NCBI GenBank assembly: GCA_020284085.1
Contig: JACEVL010001642.1
Coordinates: 901,001-965,000, forward strand
Reading direction: 5' to 3'
DNA from: Aporrectodea caliginosa
Taxonomy: Eukaryota; Annelida; Clitellata; Crassiclitellata; Lumbricidae
Length of the DNA: 64,000 nucleotides
Part shown: positions 22,501 to 32,008 of the stretch, piece after piece
How positions within the stretch are numbered: the first letter of the stretch is position 1
Layout of the letters: each line of letters begins with the position of its first letter
The notes under the pieces: generated by a model
Databases searched by the model: none
Told to the model about the DNA's origin: nothing
What the model saw: only the letters and a program-made list of their open reading frames with translations
Made by a program: the position numbers and the translations under genes

Positions 22501-25500
22501 TTCGCTTGGGGTGTCCTTCTGAACAGCGGAATCGGAGAAGGTTCGATGATTGCATTGGCAGGGCTTCATGTAATTGAGTGTGATGTAGTGCACTGGGATG
22601 TACTGTGATTTAGTGTGATGTATTATGTGATGCAAGTGTAACGTTATGTGATGTAATGCAATATGATATGATGTAATGTTGTGTAATGTTATGTAATGAA
22701 ATGTCATGTTATGCAACATGATGTAATGACTACAACAAATGTTATGTGAATGTGATGTAGTAATGCAATATTCTGTAATGTTATGTAATGCCTTGATGTG
22801 TCGTTTAATGTAGTGTGGCGTAACGTGATGTGCTGTAATGTTGTGTCATGCGATCTAATGTAATGTAGTTTGATGTTGAGTTCTGTATCTGATGGGGAGG
22901 AAGTGTTATCTATTGAAATATGAACTATAATTTTTTTCATCCTTACTTAGGAACCCCGAGGAGTTTCAGCGCCCGTGTGCTCGGAATGGTCTGGGCTGGA
23001 TTTGCCATGATCATCGTGGCATCTTACACTGCCAATTTGGCGGCGTTCCTTGTGCTGGACCGGCCAGAGGCTTCCATCTCTGGGATAGATGACGCCAGGG
23101 TTGGTACCTGATCTAATCTAATATGAAAACTTCTACATTGCTGTATGTCGCATTACTTAATTCAGGTTATAGAATACAAAGGCACAGGCATCCTACTTTA
23201 GCCGGTCTAACATCCTACTGGGTTTCCCGTTTGCTACCCTGGTTTCTTCGTATTCTCTTTATGTTGCTGTGTGAATTATATTGCTGTTATGTTTTTGGGA
23301 ACTTGTAATAAACTGATTTGATTTGATTTAACATCAGTTTAACTTTTGAACAATTGTTGAGTGACACACACGGTGTTGTGGTAACAGTGCTGTAGAACTA
23401 TATTAGTAAGATTAGATTTGATTACTTTTATCAATTTTTTTATCGTATCATAATTTTATTTATTTTATATATGACTTTTTTTATGATATTGGTTATCTAA
23501 ATGTTAGGTCATTTCATTCTTTTCATTCAGCATATCTAAACAATGCTTTCTATTAACAGTGCTGTAATCTCTTTTTCTTATTCTTTCCACAAATCATTTC
23601 CATTCTTTTCCCTCTGATCTCTGTTTGGTAACCAGATTATGATCTTCTCTTGACTACCTATGACTTGACGCAACACTTGTGTTTATGCTGGTTCCCTTGA
23701 ACTTAGTGTATTGTATTTCACTTAGAAGTGTTCAAGTTCGCAATTTATGATTTTCTGTTTATTGTTTTCGTTGTTATTTTGATAACCAGCTCCGAAATCC
23801 GCAGGACAATTTTACTTACGCTACGGTCAAGGACAGTTCGGTGTCGATGTATTTCAAACGACAGGTGGAGCTGTCGACGATGTATAGGACGATGGAAGGG
23901 CGGAATTATGCATCGGCCGAAGAGGCAATCAAGCATGTCAAAGAAGGGTCAGCAGATTAGATTTGACCATACCTTTCGATTAAATGTGTTCATTGAGGCA
24001 TGTAATTGAATTGTTTTGTGATATGGTGCCATGATCATATTGTCCAAGACATCAGTCGATGTTTGCATCAAATTCATTTAATTCATTTTCATTCAGAGCA
24101 TTCATATAGCGTCTCTACAAGATGACTACTCAAAGGTGTTCCAAGCCCAACTCTGGTAATAAAGAACAGTTTTCAAGTAAAGGTATATATGCAGATTCCG
24201 TAGCTAAAAGAACACGCAGATCTGAAGGAATGTTATCCCAACCACTGGAAAAAGCACAACGTTGCATCTTTGAAGTGTGTGCAAAGGGAACAAGAAGTTC
24301 ACCTCAAGATGGAGAATGAAGATATTCCAGGCCAGCCAGACCCGGGGGTGGGGCAAAAGAGCTCCTGTAAGTAGTGAGGGGCATTTCCTAATTGGCATCG
24401 CCAGACCCAGACTGATGTTCTAAATTTCAGACTTTGAAATACCACCAACAAGCCTAGTAGCAGCACATGCCCAATGTGCCCCAAGGTGAGGCCAACATAG
24501 ATGGCACTATGTCAGTCTTACTGCAAACAAACACATGAACAAGGGTGAGTGCAACATTTGGCAAAAGTGAACAGCAAATGGCCCACAATTGCCGCAGCTG
24601 AAAAAGCAAGCACAGCATAGGAGATTTAGGTGTTCAGATTTAGGCATGTGAAGTCGCAATGAACAATCATAGTCTATTGGCAAAAGATAGGTCAGAAAAT
24701 GAGTTCTAAGCAAAGCGACAGTGGGTATGCAAGTTGAGGGAGGTGAGTGTTAACTTTATGCTTCTAAGGAGTTTCAATAGACATGTGTTTACAGTTGTGT
24801 TACTTTTACATCGAGTGGTAAATAGATGGGTATTGTTTCATGGAGGTTTTTTGTTCATTAGAAAGCTCCAGGCGTTCATCTGGGATTCATCGCGACTTGA
24901 GTATGAAGCGGCCAATGACTGTGACCTCGTGACGGCTGGTGAGCTATTTGGCAGGTCTGGATATGGAATAGGACTGCAGAAGGGAAGTCCCTGGACACAA
25001 GACATCTCACTGACGATTCTGTCCTTCCACGAAAGTTAGTGTTCAACAGATGAAGAAATCTTTCTTGTTAAAGGCTGTGGATACATTTGTTTAATTATTC
25101 ATGTATTATTGTTTCTGAAATTGAATTTCCAGAATATGCATGTTATCTATCTCTGCCTAATCATGGTCATGGTGTAAACTCTCAGTAATATTCATATTTT
25201 TGCTTTTGTGACTCATCTCATGGACTACTTTTAAATATTTATTATTTCTCATGAATACTGAACATTTCTAGAATGAAGCCAGATGATGTGTGTTATCTTG
25301 TTCCCATGCTCCAGACTGAGACTGAGACTGATTGTGTTCCAGGTGGTGCTATGGAAAACTTGGACCGGAAGTGGATCCTTGTCAAGGACACAAAGTGTCC
25401 GGAGAAGGACACGTCTCCAGCCACACTCGGTCTGACGAACATGGCTGGTAAGAAGACAGACTTTGAGCATTGTAACATTATGACGTTTAAGTGACGACCT

Positions 25501-27952
25501 GTGTTGCTCTGTAATTTGATATTTTATGTAGAGCCTTCTACCGAAATTAATTAATCAAAGCTTCTGATGCCAATTATTCCTAAAACCTGTGAATTTTTAA
25601 CTAGCCTACCCTGCATAGAACAGGGTGCGCTAGAGCATCAGCAGAGCTCGTTGGGTAAATCTTTCTACTGGGGAAATTCCTTGTTACATCCTGTGAGCTA
25701 TGGACCATGAACACAATTGGAAAAACTGTCCAGATTTTGAGAGCTTAACTCCCATGTTGTGCCAGTGGCTAATGATGGTGCACCAGGATTTTACCTTTGC
25801 ATTCAGTAGTCCGTGTCCTCACCGTGGCCATGTGCAAAGAAATCATTTTGTTCTCATATTATTGGCAAGATGACGCCAGCATTTCATATAGGCTTTCTAA
25901 ATGGACCACAGACCATGAATCGAAGGCTATTATTATAATAGGTACCTAAATTCTCAATACCTAATAATTTCTAATACCTAGCAATTTTTTACTGTGTAAT
26001 GATTCTCAATGCTACCGAGCCTTTTGTGGGACACCATAACCGATTAGTTAGAGCTCTTGCCAGGTAACGCAGAGAGTACGATTGGTGCAAACCTCCTGAG
26101 ACGGATACAGTACTGTGGGATCTATAGGGACCTTGAGCAGGTCCTTTGCTCACAATTCCTCAGCGCCATTGATCATATGCTTGGTCATTGGATAGTGACG
26201 CTAAATAAATGCTAATAATAATGATAATCATTTGATGAATGCAAAGCCGCACTGTTTACGCGTACAGCGAAGAGGAGTGCATCATTTCGTCTGTTGTGTT
26301 TGGTAGGAGTGTTCATGATGGTGGCAGGTGGCATAGTAGCCGGCGTCTTCATCATATTCATTGAGATTGCCTACAAGAGACATCGGCGACTTCAAGAAAA
26401 GGAACTTGAACTTGCCAAGACTGCTGCTGACCGCTGGAGGGGCAATATTGAGGCAAGTTCCATTTGCGGTTTTATGTTTGCTTTCACTGTCGCTATCAGT
26501 TAGTTACTGACAGCTGTTGACTGTCATAGTTTAAATATGCGGCCTTTTGTTAGGTCCATAAAGACTGACTGCTCTATCCATTTAGCTACTGTACTCCACA
26601 GGTGCCTAGCAGGTGCTAAGCATCTTTTAGAGTTTAAGTATAGGTTTACCATCCTTGTACCATCCTTAAAAGGCACTATATAAATATCCGCATATGCAAA
26701 TATAGACTTGTAAACTGTTAGAGTTAGAGGCTCCTAAAGATGCCATATAAATAGCCAGATATGTAAATACATGATATGTAAGCTTTCAGAGTTTAAATAC
26801 AGTTTGTAGCACAATTGTCATTTCCTTAAAGGTAATTGTAATCGTAAACTCCAAATTTCTAAGGCGATACTCCAAAGCTAAGCACAGGGCTCCAGTCCAT
26901 TCACGAGCGCTGTGTTGTATCAGATAGGTTGTCCAGTGGGAGGTAGTCTGAATCACTGGGGTATGTTTCCTCTCCCGCAAATCGAAACAATACAACACAG
27001 TGGGGGGTGATGGAACAATGGCGTGAAGAGCGGAACATCAAGCAGGAAGTGGGATCGATACCTGCAACCTCTGTAAAGGTCGACTCAGCCTTCCATTCGC
27101 TAGGTGACATTGGTAAAATGAGCAGGACAGATGGGCACCTTGCATGGCTGTCATACAGTTTAATTTGACTCCTGTTAAACTTGCTATCGTCTATTACTAC
27201 TATGTCATGTAATCTTACTGTATGTATGTATGAGCACTTGTTATAGCGCCCCTTCAAGATTTCTACTCATTGGCGCTCCCGACTACAGCGCGGACACTGA
27301 ATCGGAGTTTCACGCCGAAGCGCATGAGCAATTGCGAGTGAAGGACTTGCCCAGGGTCCCTACGCGGCGGCATGAGGTGGATTCGAACCCACAACCGTCC
27401 GGCTGCAAGGCACCGAATATACCCCTATACCACCGCGCCCCACTGTGTGCTTGTCAGTTTGAATTAATAGAGAATATATTATTATTATTATTATTAAATA
27501 ATAATAATATTAACTGTATTTGATATTGCCCTGTTTCTAAAGTTCAGAAGTGCACACACGACCATACGACAGAACATCAATAGCACCAAGCAACTGTTGT
27601 CCTAAAAACCATGCCCTTCTCTGGATTCGAAAGTTACAGTTAGAACCATAGGATTCTTCCGATTCAGACCTGCTGATTTCTAAATGGGTCAGATAATTTT
27701 TTACAGAAGCGTCGCACTCTTCGTCGCACCCTGCTCCAATACCAGCAGGACTGCCAGAATCTGAACACTGTTGGGGCGTCATCGGCACGCGTTGCCCCTG
27801 GCGATATGATGAAAGGCATGATGACAAGCATAAGCTCCACACCTTCGGAAAGCCCCGCCCACATGGCCAGATTTGCCGCCAACACTCGTGCACCTGCGGC
27901 CGGCTATCAGCCTGTGGCCACGGACAGTAAAGGAAGTGATGATAACATCTGA
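12446..27952 (+). CDS. GRIN1: Ionotropic glutamate receptor, NMDA subunit GluN1
   Basis: Seventeen coding exons join in phase to 952 codons: 12446-12880, 13518-13694, 14427-14527, 15565-15677, 16400-16574, 17104-17248, 17543-17650, 19602-19716, 20414-20532, 21557-21715, 22306-22540, 22951-23099, 23790-23947, 24862-25034, 25343-25447, 26307-26452, 27707-27952. It starts [17 protein letters not shown], a signal peptide. A divergent amino-terminal domain follows, then the S1 ligand domain; PLTINPER has T523 and R528 for the glycine carboxylate. M1 is near 569-585; the M2 pore GVLLNSG has the channel-blocking Asn at about 622. M3 holds SYTANLAAF (652-660). S2 has KDSSVSMYF and FIWDS (Asp738), and M4 is 824-845. 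These are the GluN1 glycine-site residues. The protein is the obligatory glycine-binding subunit of a calcium-permeable synaptic channel. The C-tail ([16 protein letters not shown] to SKGSDDNI) is short and lineage-specific. Intron 16 has a GC donor. Several donors are weak (GTTCAT, GTCTGC, GTTGTT, GTTCGA, GTTGGT). Confidence 0.97.
12881..14426. repeat. GRIN1 introns 1-2: 'TATAGYGCCCCTTCAAG' repeat fragments
   Basis: Intron 1 opens with a repeat (12890-12970: TTTATATAGTGCCCCTTCAA, then GCAGTTTTCAAGTGTTG). Intron 2 has a related piece at 14258-14320 (TTTTATATAGCGCCCCTTGA, AGAGGCGCTCG). Longer relatives are at 24080-24370, 27228-27300 and 59460-59640. The remaining intron sequence is unassigned. 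Confidence 0.55.
14700..14880 (+). repeat. SINE family D fragment, GRIN1 intron 3
   Basis: GCCTTTCATTCGCCAGATGG, GGTAAAATGAGCAG and TTGCCTTGCGTGGCTGCCA match the body of the family D copies at 27040 and 56486. The tRNA-like head is missing. Confidence 0.6.
15045..15290 (+). repeat. tRNA-derived SINE-like repeat, GRIN1 intron 3
   Basis: GGGGGCTGTGGTCGAGTGTC and CTCGGGAGTTCGAAGTTATG resemble tRNA-Leu/Ser-type A and B boxes. A GC-richer body with no coding sense continues to about 15290. Only one copy is in the window, so the call is tentative. TG-rich simple sequence (TGTGTTTGTATGTGTG type) follows to about 15500. Confidence 0.45.
15800..16100 (+). repeat. tRNA-derived SINE family C, GRIN1 intron 4
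   Basis: TCGGTAGCATGCTTTGTCTG and CAACGATTGTGGGTTTGAGC are tRNA-like head sequences. The body has TGACTCGGTGACAAAGC and GCGATGCTCTGGC. A second copy at about 30280-30480 shares CGATTGTGGGTTTGAG and GCGATGCTCTGGCACCA. Confidence 0.6.
16620..16930. repeat. GTAAG-rich degenerate repeat, GRIN1 intron 5
   Basis: Loose repeats of AGGTAAGATTAGGTAAGATGA fill most of intron 5 just after the exon 5 donor. Many are exact matches to the 5' splice-site core GGTAAG. Confidence 0.7.
17231..17382. repeat. Tandemly copied exon 6 end and donor site
   Basis: The last coding bases of exon 6 and its donor (TCTTACCTAGTTGGAACG then GTAAGTTATC) are repeated about five more times with divergence into intron 6: near 17256 (CACCTAATTGGTATGGTAAG), 17285, 17310, 17335 and 17360, with a unit near 25-28 bp. 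Several copies keep GGTAAG. Confidence 0.8.
17779..18100. repeat. 19/20-bp minisatellite, 16 copies, GRIN1 intron 7
   Basis: Units are GCTGACCCTACCTGCTTAAC (20 bp, long) or the same lacking one C (19 bp, short). In order they read L S S S L L L L S L L S L L L L. They are nearly free of other changes apart from CTGAAC in one unit, so the array is young. Confidence 0.92.
18114..18450. repeat. Partial minus SINE B and ACACTACACATTA repeat
   Basis: Bases 18120-18255 match the 3' half of SINE family B on the minus strand (TATAAAGTGTTGGCAACTTC, GGGTGGATGGCCAGTC). Bases 18335-18450 are loose tandem repeats of ACACTACACATTAAACT. Confidence 0.6.
18603..18905 (+). repeat. tRNA-derived SINE, family B
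   Basis: The head is GTAGTAGTTGGTGTGCTGGA with B-box-like GGGGGCTCAAATCCCTGTC. The body has TTTCTGCTCCATATGTGCCC, CTGTCGGTGGGAAGATGAGA and TTTATACCTATGGCTG, and a (TTCTTC) tail follows. It parallels 4085-4345 throughout. Confidence 0.78.
18960..19380. repeat. CCTTAC-rich degenerate repeat, GRIN1 intron 7
   Basis: Loose (CCTTACC/ATCCTACC) repeats. This is the complement of the GTAAGG-type repeat in intron 5 and gives a long pyrimidine-rich stretch before exon 8. Confidence 0.6.
19382..19612. repeat. 45-bp direct repeat of exon 8 acceptor around (AAT)n(ATT)n
   Basis: Bases 19382-19426 and 19568-19612 are identical (starting TTACTTTACATATTTTAAAT). They include the 3' splice site TTTCAG and the first coding bases GTGCTTACAAT of exon 8. 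Between them is an (AAT)n run to 19504 followed by an (ATT)n run to 19567, which could fold on itself. The right copy leads into the conserved exon. The left copy would lead in frame to poly-Asn and then TAA. Confidence 0.95.
19805..20045. repeat. ATTC/TTCA-rich simple repeat, GRIN1 intron 8
   Basis: Degenerate (CATT)n and (ATTA)n runs. The translated Phe/Ile/Leu-rich frame is a by-product. The rest of intron 8 (20046-20413) is unassigned, apart from a tRNA-box-like AGAGGTTCAATTTCG near 20201. Confidence 0.7.
20633..20935. repeat. TGTA/TGCA microsatellite, GRIN1 intron 9
   Basis: Imperfect (TGTATG)n for about 300 bp. Cys/Tyr/Val-rich frames across it are artefacts. The remainder of intron 9 to 21556 shows no element I can name. 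Confidence 0.85.
22575..22880. repeat. TGATGTAATGT-type degenerate repeat, GRIN1 intron 11
   Basis: Loose repeats of GATGTAATGT/TATGTAATG begin 35 bp after the exon 11 donor and fill most of the 410-bp intron. Open frames on the minus strand across it (His/Thr/Ile-rich) come from the repeat. Confidence 0.8.
23115..23335 (+). repeat. LINE/SINE 3' tail-like segment, GRIN1 intron 12
   Basis: It runs from TGATCTAATCTAATATGA to a tail TAATAAACTGATTTGATTTGA. The ending in a short microsatellite is typical of a retroposon tail. The rest of intron 12 is AT-rich and unassigned. Confidence 0.4.
24080..24375 (+). repeat. Dispersed 'CATATAGCGTC' repeat, GRIN1 intron 13
   Basis: ATTCATATAGCGTCTCTACA, ACTACTCAAAGGTGTTCC and AAAGAACAGTTTTCAAGTAA match the fragment at 12890-12970. 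It continues to a GGAATGTTATCCCAACC-like body related to 10500-10725. Probably a SINE or the 3' end of a LINE. Confidence 0.5.
26040..26215 (+). repeat. tRNA-derived SINE family F, GRIN1 intron 15
   Basis: TTAGTTAGAGCTCTTGCCAG and ATTGGTGCAAACCTCC form a decayed tRNA head. The body CCTTGAGCAGGTCCTTTGCT and CAGCGCCATTGAT parallels 50885-51040 (CCTTGAGTAAGTCCTTCACT, CTGCCATCAGTGG). It ends AATAAATGCTAATAATAATG. Confidence 0.6.
26823..26960 (-). repeat. 3' end of the CR1/L2-like LINE, GRIN1 intron 16
   Basis: AATTGTAATCGTAAACTCCA, GCTAAGCACAGGGCTCCAG and TTCACGAGCGCTGTGTT match the 3' tail of the minus-strand LINE at 35058-36890, including the (TAATCG) microsatellite. It is a severely 5'-truncated copy. 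Confidence 0.75.
27040..27500 (+). repeat. SINE family D interrupted by another SINE
   Basis: Bases 27040-27227 match the family D body (GACTCAGCCTTCCATTCGCT, GGTAAAATGAGCAGGACAGA). Its end (TGTGCTTGTCAGTTTGAATT with a TATTATTATT tail) resumes at 27446-27500. The 27228-27445 insertion lies between, at the point where the full copy at 56486-56752 is continuous. Confidence 0.75.
27228..27445 (-). repeat. tRNA-derived SINE family E (nested)
   Basis: On the minus strand it starts GGGGCGCGGTGGTATAGGGG and has a classical B box, GTGGGTTCGAATCCACC. The other end is GCGCCCCTTCAAG, the dispersed 'TATAGCGCC' sequence also seen at 12890, 14258 and 24080. It lies inside a family D SINE. Confidence 0.75.
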
Positions 27953-30280
27953 TAACGTGGTGATATGGAGCTGGTAATGTGGTGATATATGAGGGAATGT
28001 CATATCTGGTAGCATGGTGATATCTGAGAATGACAGTGTAGTTGTTGTAGTTGTTCTTGTAGTTGTTCTTGTAGCGTAAACTCACTGTGGTCTAAGGTGA
28101 AGAAAAAGAAGAGCAGTCCTTTAAGCTAGTCCCATGAGATAGCCGTGGATATGAAGTGTTGGCAACTTCCTTTTCCTGACCTCAGCATATGGGTGGTCAG
28201 TCCTGTTCCTCGCCCCCTGATCTTCCCACCGAAGTCAGTGTACTCACTTTATCTTGATTTGCTAGGGGGCATAAGTAAGAACCTGTTGGTTGGCTGTACG
28301 TGTGTGTGTGGTAGCCTACCACTGGTGCTCTGACTGAATTAAATGAATTCGATGCAATTGTCTGTGCATTATTAGTTTGCAGATGAACTTGTTGTTCTTA
28401 ATGAACTTTAATACCACTTCAACCATTGAGCGCATGCATTCGAGAGATACTTGGAAGGCATTATCTTAAGTGTCTAGACACAGTTTAGTTGCACACACGT
28501 CTGGATATGCACGTACATACCATTGAACGGAGGTTACTATAGTTCCACAGGGACGCTTTCTGTGCTGGCCACATAAGTGTTTCCTGTCGGCAGTTTTTCC
28601 TCTTAACAGAGCATTGGTTGTTCTTGTGCAGGTTTGATGTTGTGTGTACATTTAAATTTTAAACATATAAACTGTATTTTAGTCGCTGCTTCTCAATTGT
28701 GTCCTGGATTTATGAGAAATCTGTCTGAGTTAAGGTAACTTCTGAACTTTACACAAGAGAAGCAAAGCAAATATATATCTAATCTAATGACATCCTTTAG
28801 CACAACTTCCAAGATGGTCGCTCATGTATAAGGATTTTGCAGTGTATTCAGTCTAAACAGTTTTTCACGCTTTATGTACATGAACCAAATTAATCGAATT
28901 TAATCGATTAATCTCGATTAAATTTTGGAGATTAATTATTGGAAATTATTTTAATCAGTACCAGCCCTAATATATATATATATATATATTTATTTATTTA
29001 TATAAAATTATATCTAGAAATCTTCCTCCTGTGACATTGTCAGTGTAGTTGGCTTTGCTTTAAATTCTGCTACATTGAAATGACGTTTCTCAGTCTACTG
29101 GCTACAGCCTGACTTCTGGTTTCTCTGACCCTTTGGATTTCAACAAGTCTTGTCCAATGATGGACCTGTGATTTTTTACATGAAGCATAAGTTGATGTCT
29201 TGTGCTTTGTGCTAACAGTGCTATGGAAGTCATTAGATTAGAATCTGTTCTAGTCGGCATCGGCCTCAGCATTTTGGCAGCCCTGTGCAAAGTGAAATTG
29301 GTTGGCCTGTGACCACCACACGATCAGTGCTGATTGAAGCTTAATGTGGTTCTCAGCAGATTGATTGATCGGAGTCTGCCAATTGAATTCTCGCTGGAAT
29401 GTCAAATTAGCATTCATACAAATAAGTACGTATTATAGAAGGCATCATCAAATTTGGTGGCCCTATGCGTCGCATTGGTCGCATACTGCCTAAAAAAGTA
29501 TGCGACGTGGTTCTAGTCAAAACCCTCTAGTCAACTTGGTTAATTGAGGGTAACTGCCAGGACCAAGAAGATTGTGGCTCTGCTAATTTACATGTGTTGC
29601 AGATATTTTAATTTCAAACTGGTTTTAAACATTCAAACGCTTTTTGTTCTGAATAGTTGATACATATTGTAAACTGTTTTTAGTCATTGTTTTCTGCATC
29701 TGGTAATTTAATTATGTAAGATTTACTAACTGTTAATTGCTTCTAACTGTTGTATTCATTCCGCTGGTGAGTCTTTTCTCCTGCTGCTGTCATTTATATA
29801 CTCAATTGGGAATGATGATGATGATGATGATGAGTTATCTTTTCTATTACTGTTTAGTAATTTGTTTATTTATTAATAACTATTGTTTCTGGACTCGTTT
29901 TCATAAATTGTTTCTAAGATATTAGATATTTGACTATCAGATAGACCGCTTCCGACATCAGAAGAAATCTCTTCCGAATTTGGTAGAGAGGTTAAAAACG
30001 GTGAGGTTTCAAGCGATATGCCAAGGAGAAGCTGACAGTGTGTGCGGCTTTTTATTGTTAGCAGTTTAACGGCGAGAGTGTACTTAAAGCGACTGGGAAA
30101 CCAATGCAGCTCGTTGTTAAAGTGTCAAGTGGCACTACGTGAATTGTACAATTGCAGTCCTAGGAAATCCAGGTCATGTCCTTCACAGGTTTCTTTCACC
30201 TCTGAAGCCGAAAGTTTACTGCTTAAAGTCAAACCTTACTGCAACACCGGCCTCTTGTAATTCTAATTGCGAATTTTACA
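27953..30280. other. GRIN1 3' flank
   Basis: Holds the GRIN1 3' UTR (end not located) and a partial minus-strand SINE B at about 28100-28260. At 28855-28970 is the inverted relative of 58335-58450 (ends TACCAGCCCTAATA; AT-rich GATTAATC core). An AT microsatellite lies at 28968-29005 and a (GAT)n at 29813-29832. The stretch around 30042-30130 (ATGCAGCTCGTTGTTAAAGT) is also found at 51725. No gene seen. Confidence 0.5.
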
Positions 30281-30480
30281 GTGCCACTGAGCTTAGCCTG
30301 TTCTCTAACGATTGTGGGTTTGAGTGTGTGGAGGTGAACTCTGCATAGCAACAGTGGACTTGTTGTTTGTTGTAACTTGTCTCAGTCACAAAGCTGAGAA
30401 TTCGGTATAATGATCGGCATACGCTGGAGGAGGCAAGTACTGCGATGCTCTGGCACCACGTTGGGTGAAAAAGGGGAACG
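30280..30480 (+). repeat. SINE family C, copy 2
   Basis: CTAACGATTGTGGGTTTGAG and TACTGCGATGCTCTGGCACC match the copy at 15800-16100. It lies 150 bp left of the first composite transposon. Confidence 0.55.
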
Positions 30481-31389
30481 TACACCATGGTCTGCCTGCA
30501 ACAGACCATGGGAACTTATCTCAGTTGTCATTCTGGCAAGAATATTATGTTAAACGAGCAACGGTGGCCATTTCCCATGTGTGGGTGATTATGATCGAAG
30601 AGGACCTTTGGAACGTCTCATCCATTGCCGGTGTGATGCTATATGTTGTCCGGGGTGTAGATGTGTCCGAAAATTATTGTAATTGGTTCATGTGACCAAT
30701 GACGTCAGGTAGCAACTGTCAAGCTAAACTATTAATACGAATGCGAGATCTTGTCCGGGAAAGACATAAAATAGGAATGATCGTTACTACTCTAAATTTT
30801 CGAAAAACCATAGGTGATAGCTCCAAAAAACATAGAAAAACACAAACACGTATTTGAAGGAATATGCGTGGAATTAGTTAAGATTAGTAATGAAACACAG
30901 CAGTAGGCTACTACTGTAGTTTAGTAACACATTTGCTAATCGTAATCTCCAAACTTCTAAAGCGCCACTCGAAAGCCAAGCGCATGGCACAAGCTTATTC
31001 ACGAGCGCTGCGTCTAGTCAGAAGGGTTGTCCAAAAGAGTACATGCTACATAAATTAATCACCAGAAATTTTAAAAAACGTACCTGTCACAAATATTATT
31101 GCTGCAATTAAGCGTAGGATGATAGTATGATCATTGGATCAATGCAACAGTTGTTGAAAAGATGCATCTTCATCGAAGTTTACTAGTTCAGCTTTATTTA
31201 TTTTTCTGCACGGTCTTCGCCAGTTTCTCGCAGTTGCGCCCTTCTTTCACATCTTTAACAACAGATTTTTGAGGTTTCCACGTGTAACAGCAAGCACTTT
31301 GGTATTTGATTGCTTCCTTTGCAATTAGTCTCTTCGCTCTTCTTCTTCTTCTCTCCTCTCTTCTCCGTCAGGCGTGCGTCAACGATGAG

Positions 31390-31650
31390 TCCTTAACATG
31401 ACGTCTCCAAATCGTTCTGTCTCTGATTTCATCCAAGGCATTCCTCATATCCATATTCTGTGCCCTCAGATCCTCCATACACCCAGGTCTTTCTTTGTCT
31501 TCCTCGGCTTCGTGTTTCCTCCACATGTTTGTACAGTGCCGCGGCTGGAAGCCCTTAATTGTCGTCCATTCTCGTCACATGCCCGAACCATGTGAGCCTT
31601 CTTTTCCTGATCTTATCCACCACTGTCTCCCTCAGTCCCAGCTACTCTCG
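31390..31650 (-). pseudogene. LINE RT C-terminal relic inside composite
   Basis: On the minus strand the frame reads VDKIRKRRLTWFGHVTRMDD and, further on, RSRGRQRKTWVYGG, a common C-terminal signature of non-LTR endonuclease/reverse-transcriptase proteins (compare 49507-50145). Stops and frameshifts interrupt it. The identical stretch is in copy 2 at about 41235-41495. Confidence 0.7.
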
Positions 31651-32008
31651 GGTAACTTCATTTATTATTTATTATTATTAAATAAATTTGTAACGCGCGC
31701 AAGGTCACACCGAAATGTGAATCTGAGGCGCGGATAGTCAGCCGTCAGGTGAAGATGCACTTATAAATTTCTAAATCCTTGAAAGCCAAGGAGAAATAGT
31801 GAGTTTTGAGCCGCGTTTTGAAGGAAGGAAGTGAAGTTGAGCTACGAAGAGAAAGTGGTAGTCGATTCCATTCCTTTGGAGCAGAGGCGTGGAATGCACG
31901 AGAGCCCATAACTGTTCTGCATCGTGGCTCAGCTAGAAGACCTGTACTCGATGATCGCAGGCAACGAGGAGGGATGTAAGGAGTTAGTGTTGCATGAATA
32001 TAGGTAGG

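Noticed and set aside
22276..22940. Minus-strand His/Thr/Ile-rich open frames, 78-147 codons
   Set aside because: They read the TGATGTAATGT repeat and the antisense of GRIN1 exon 11.
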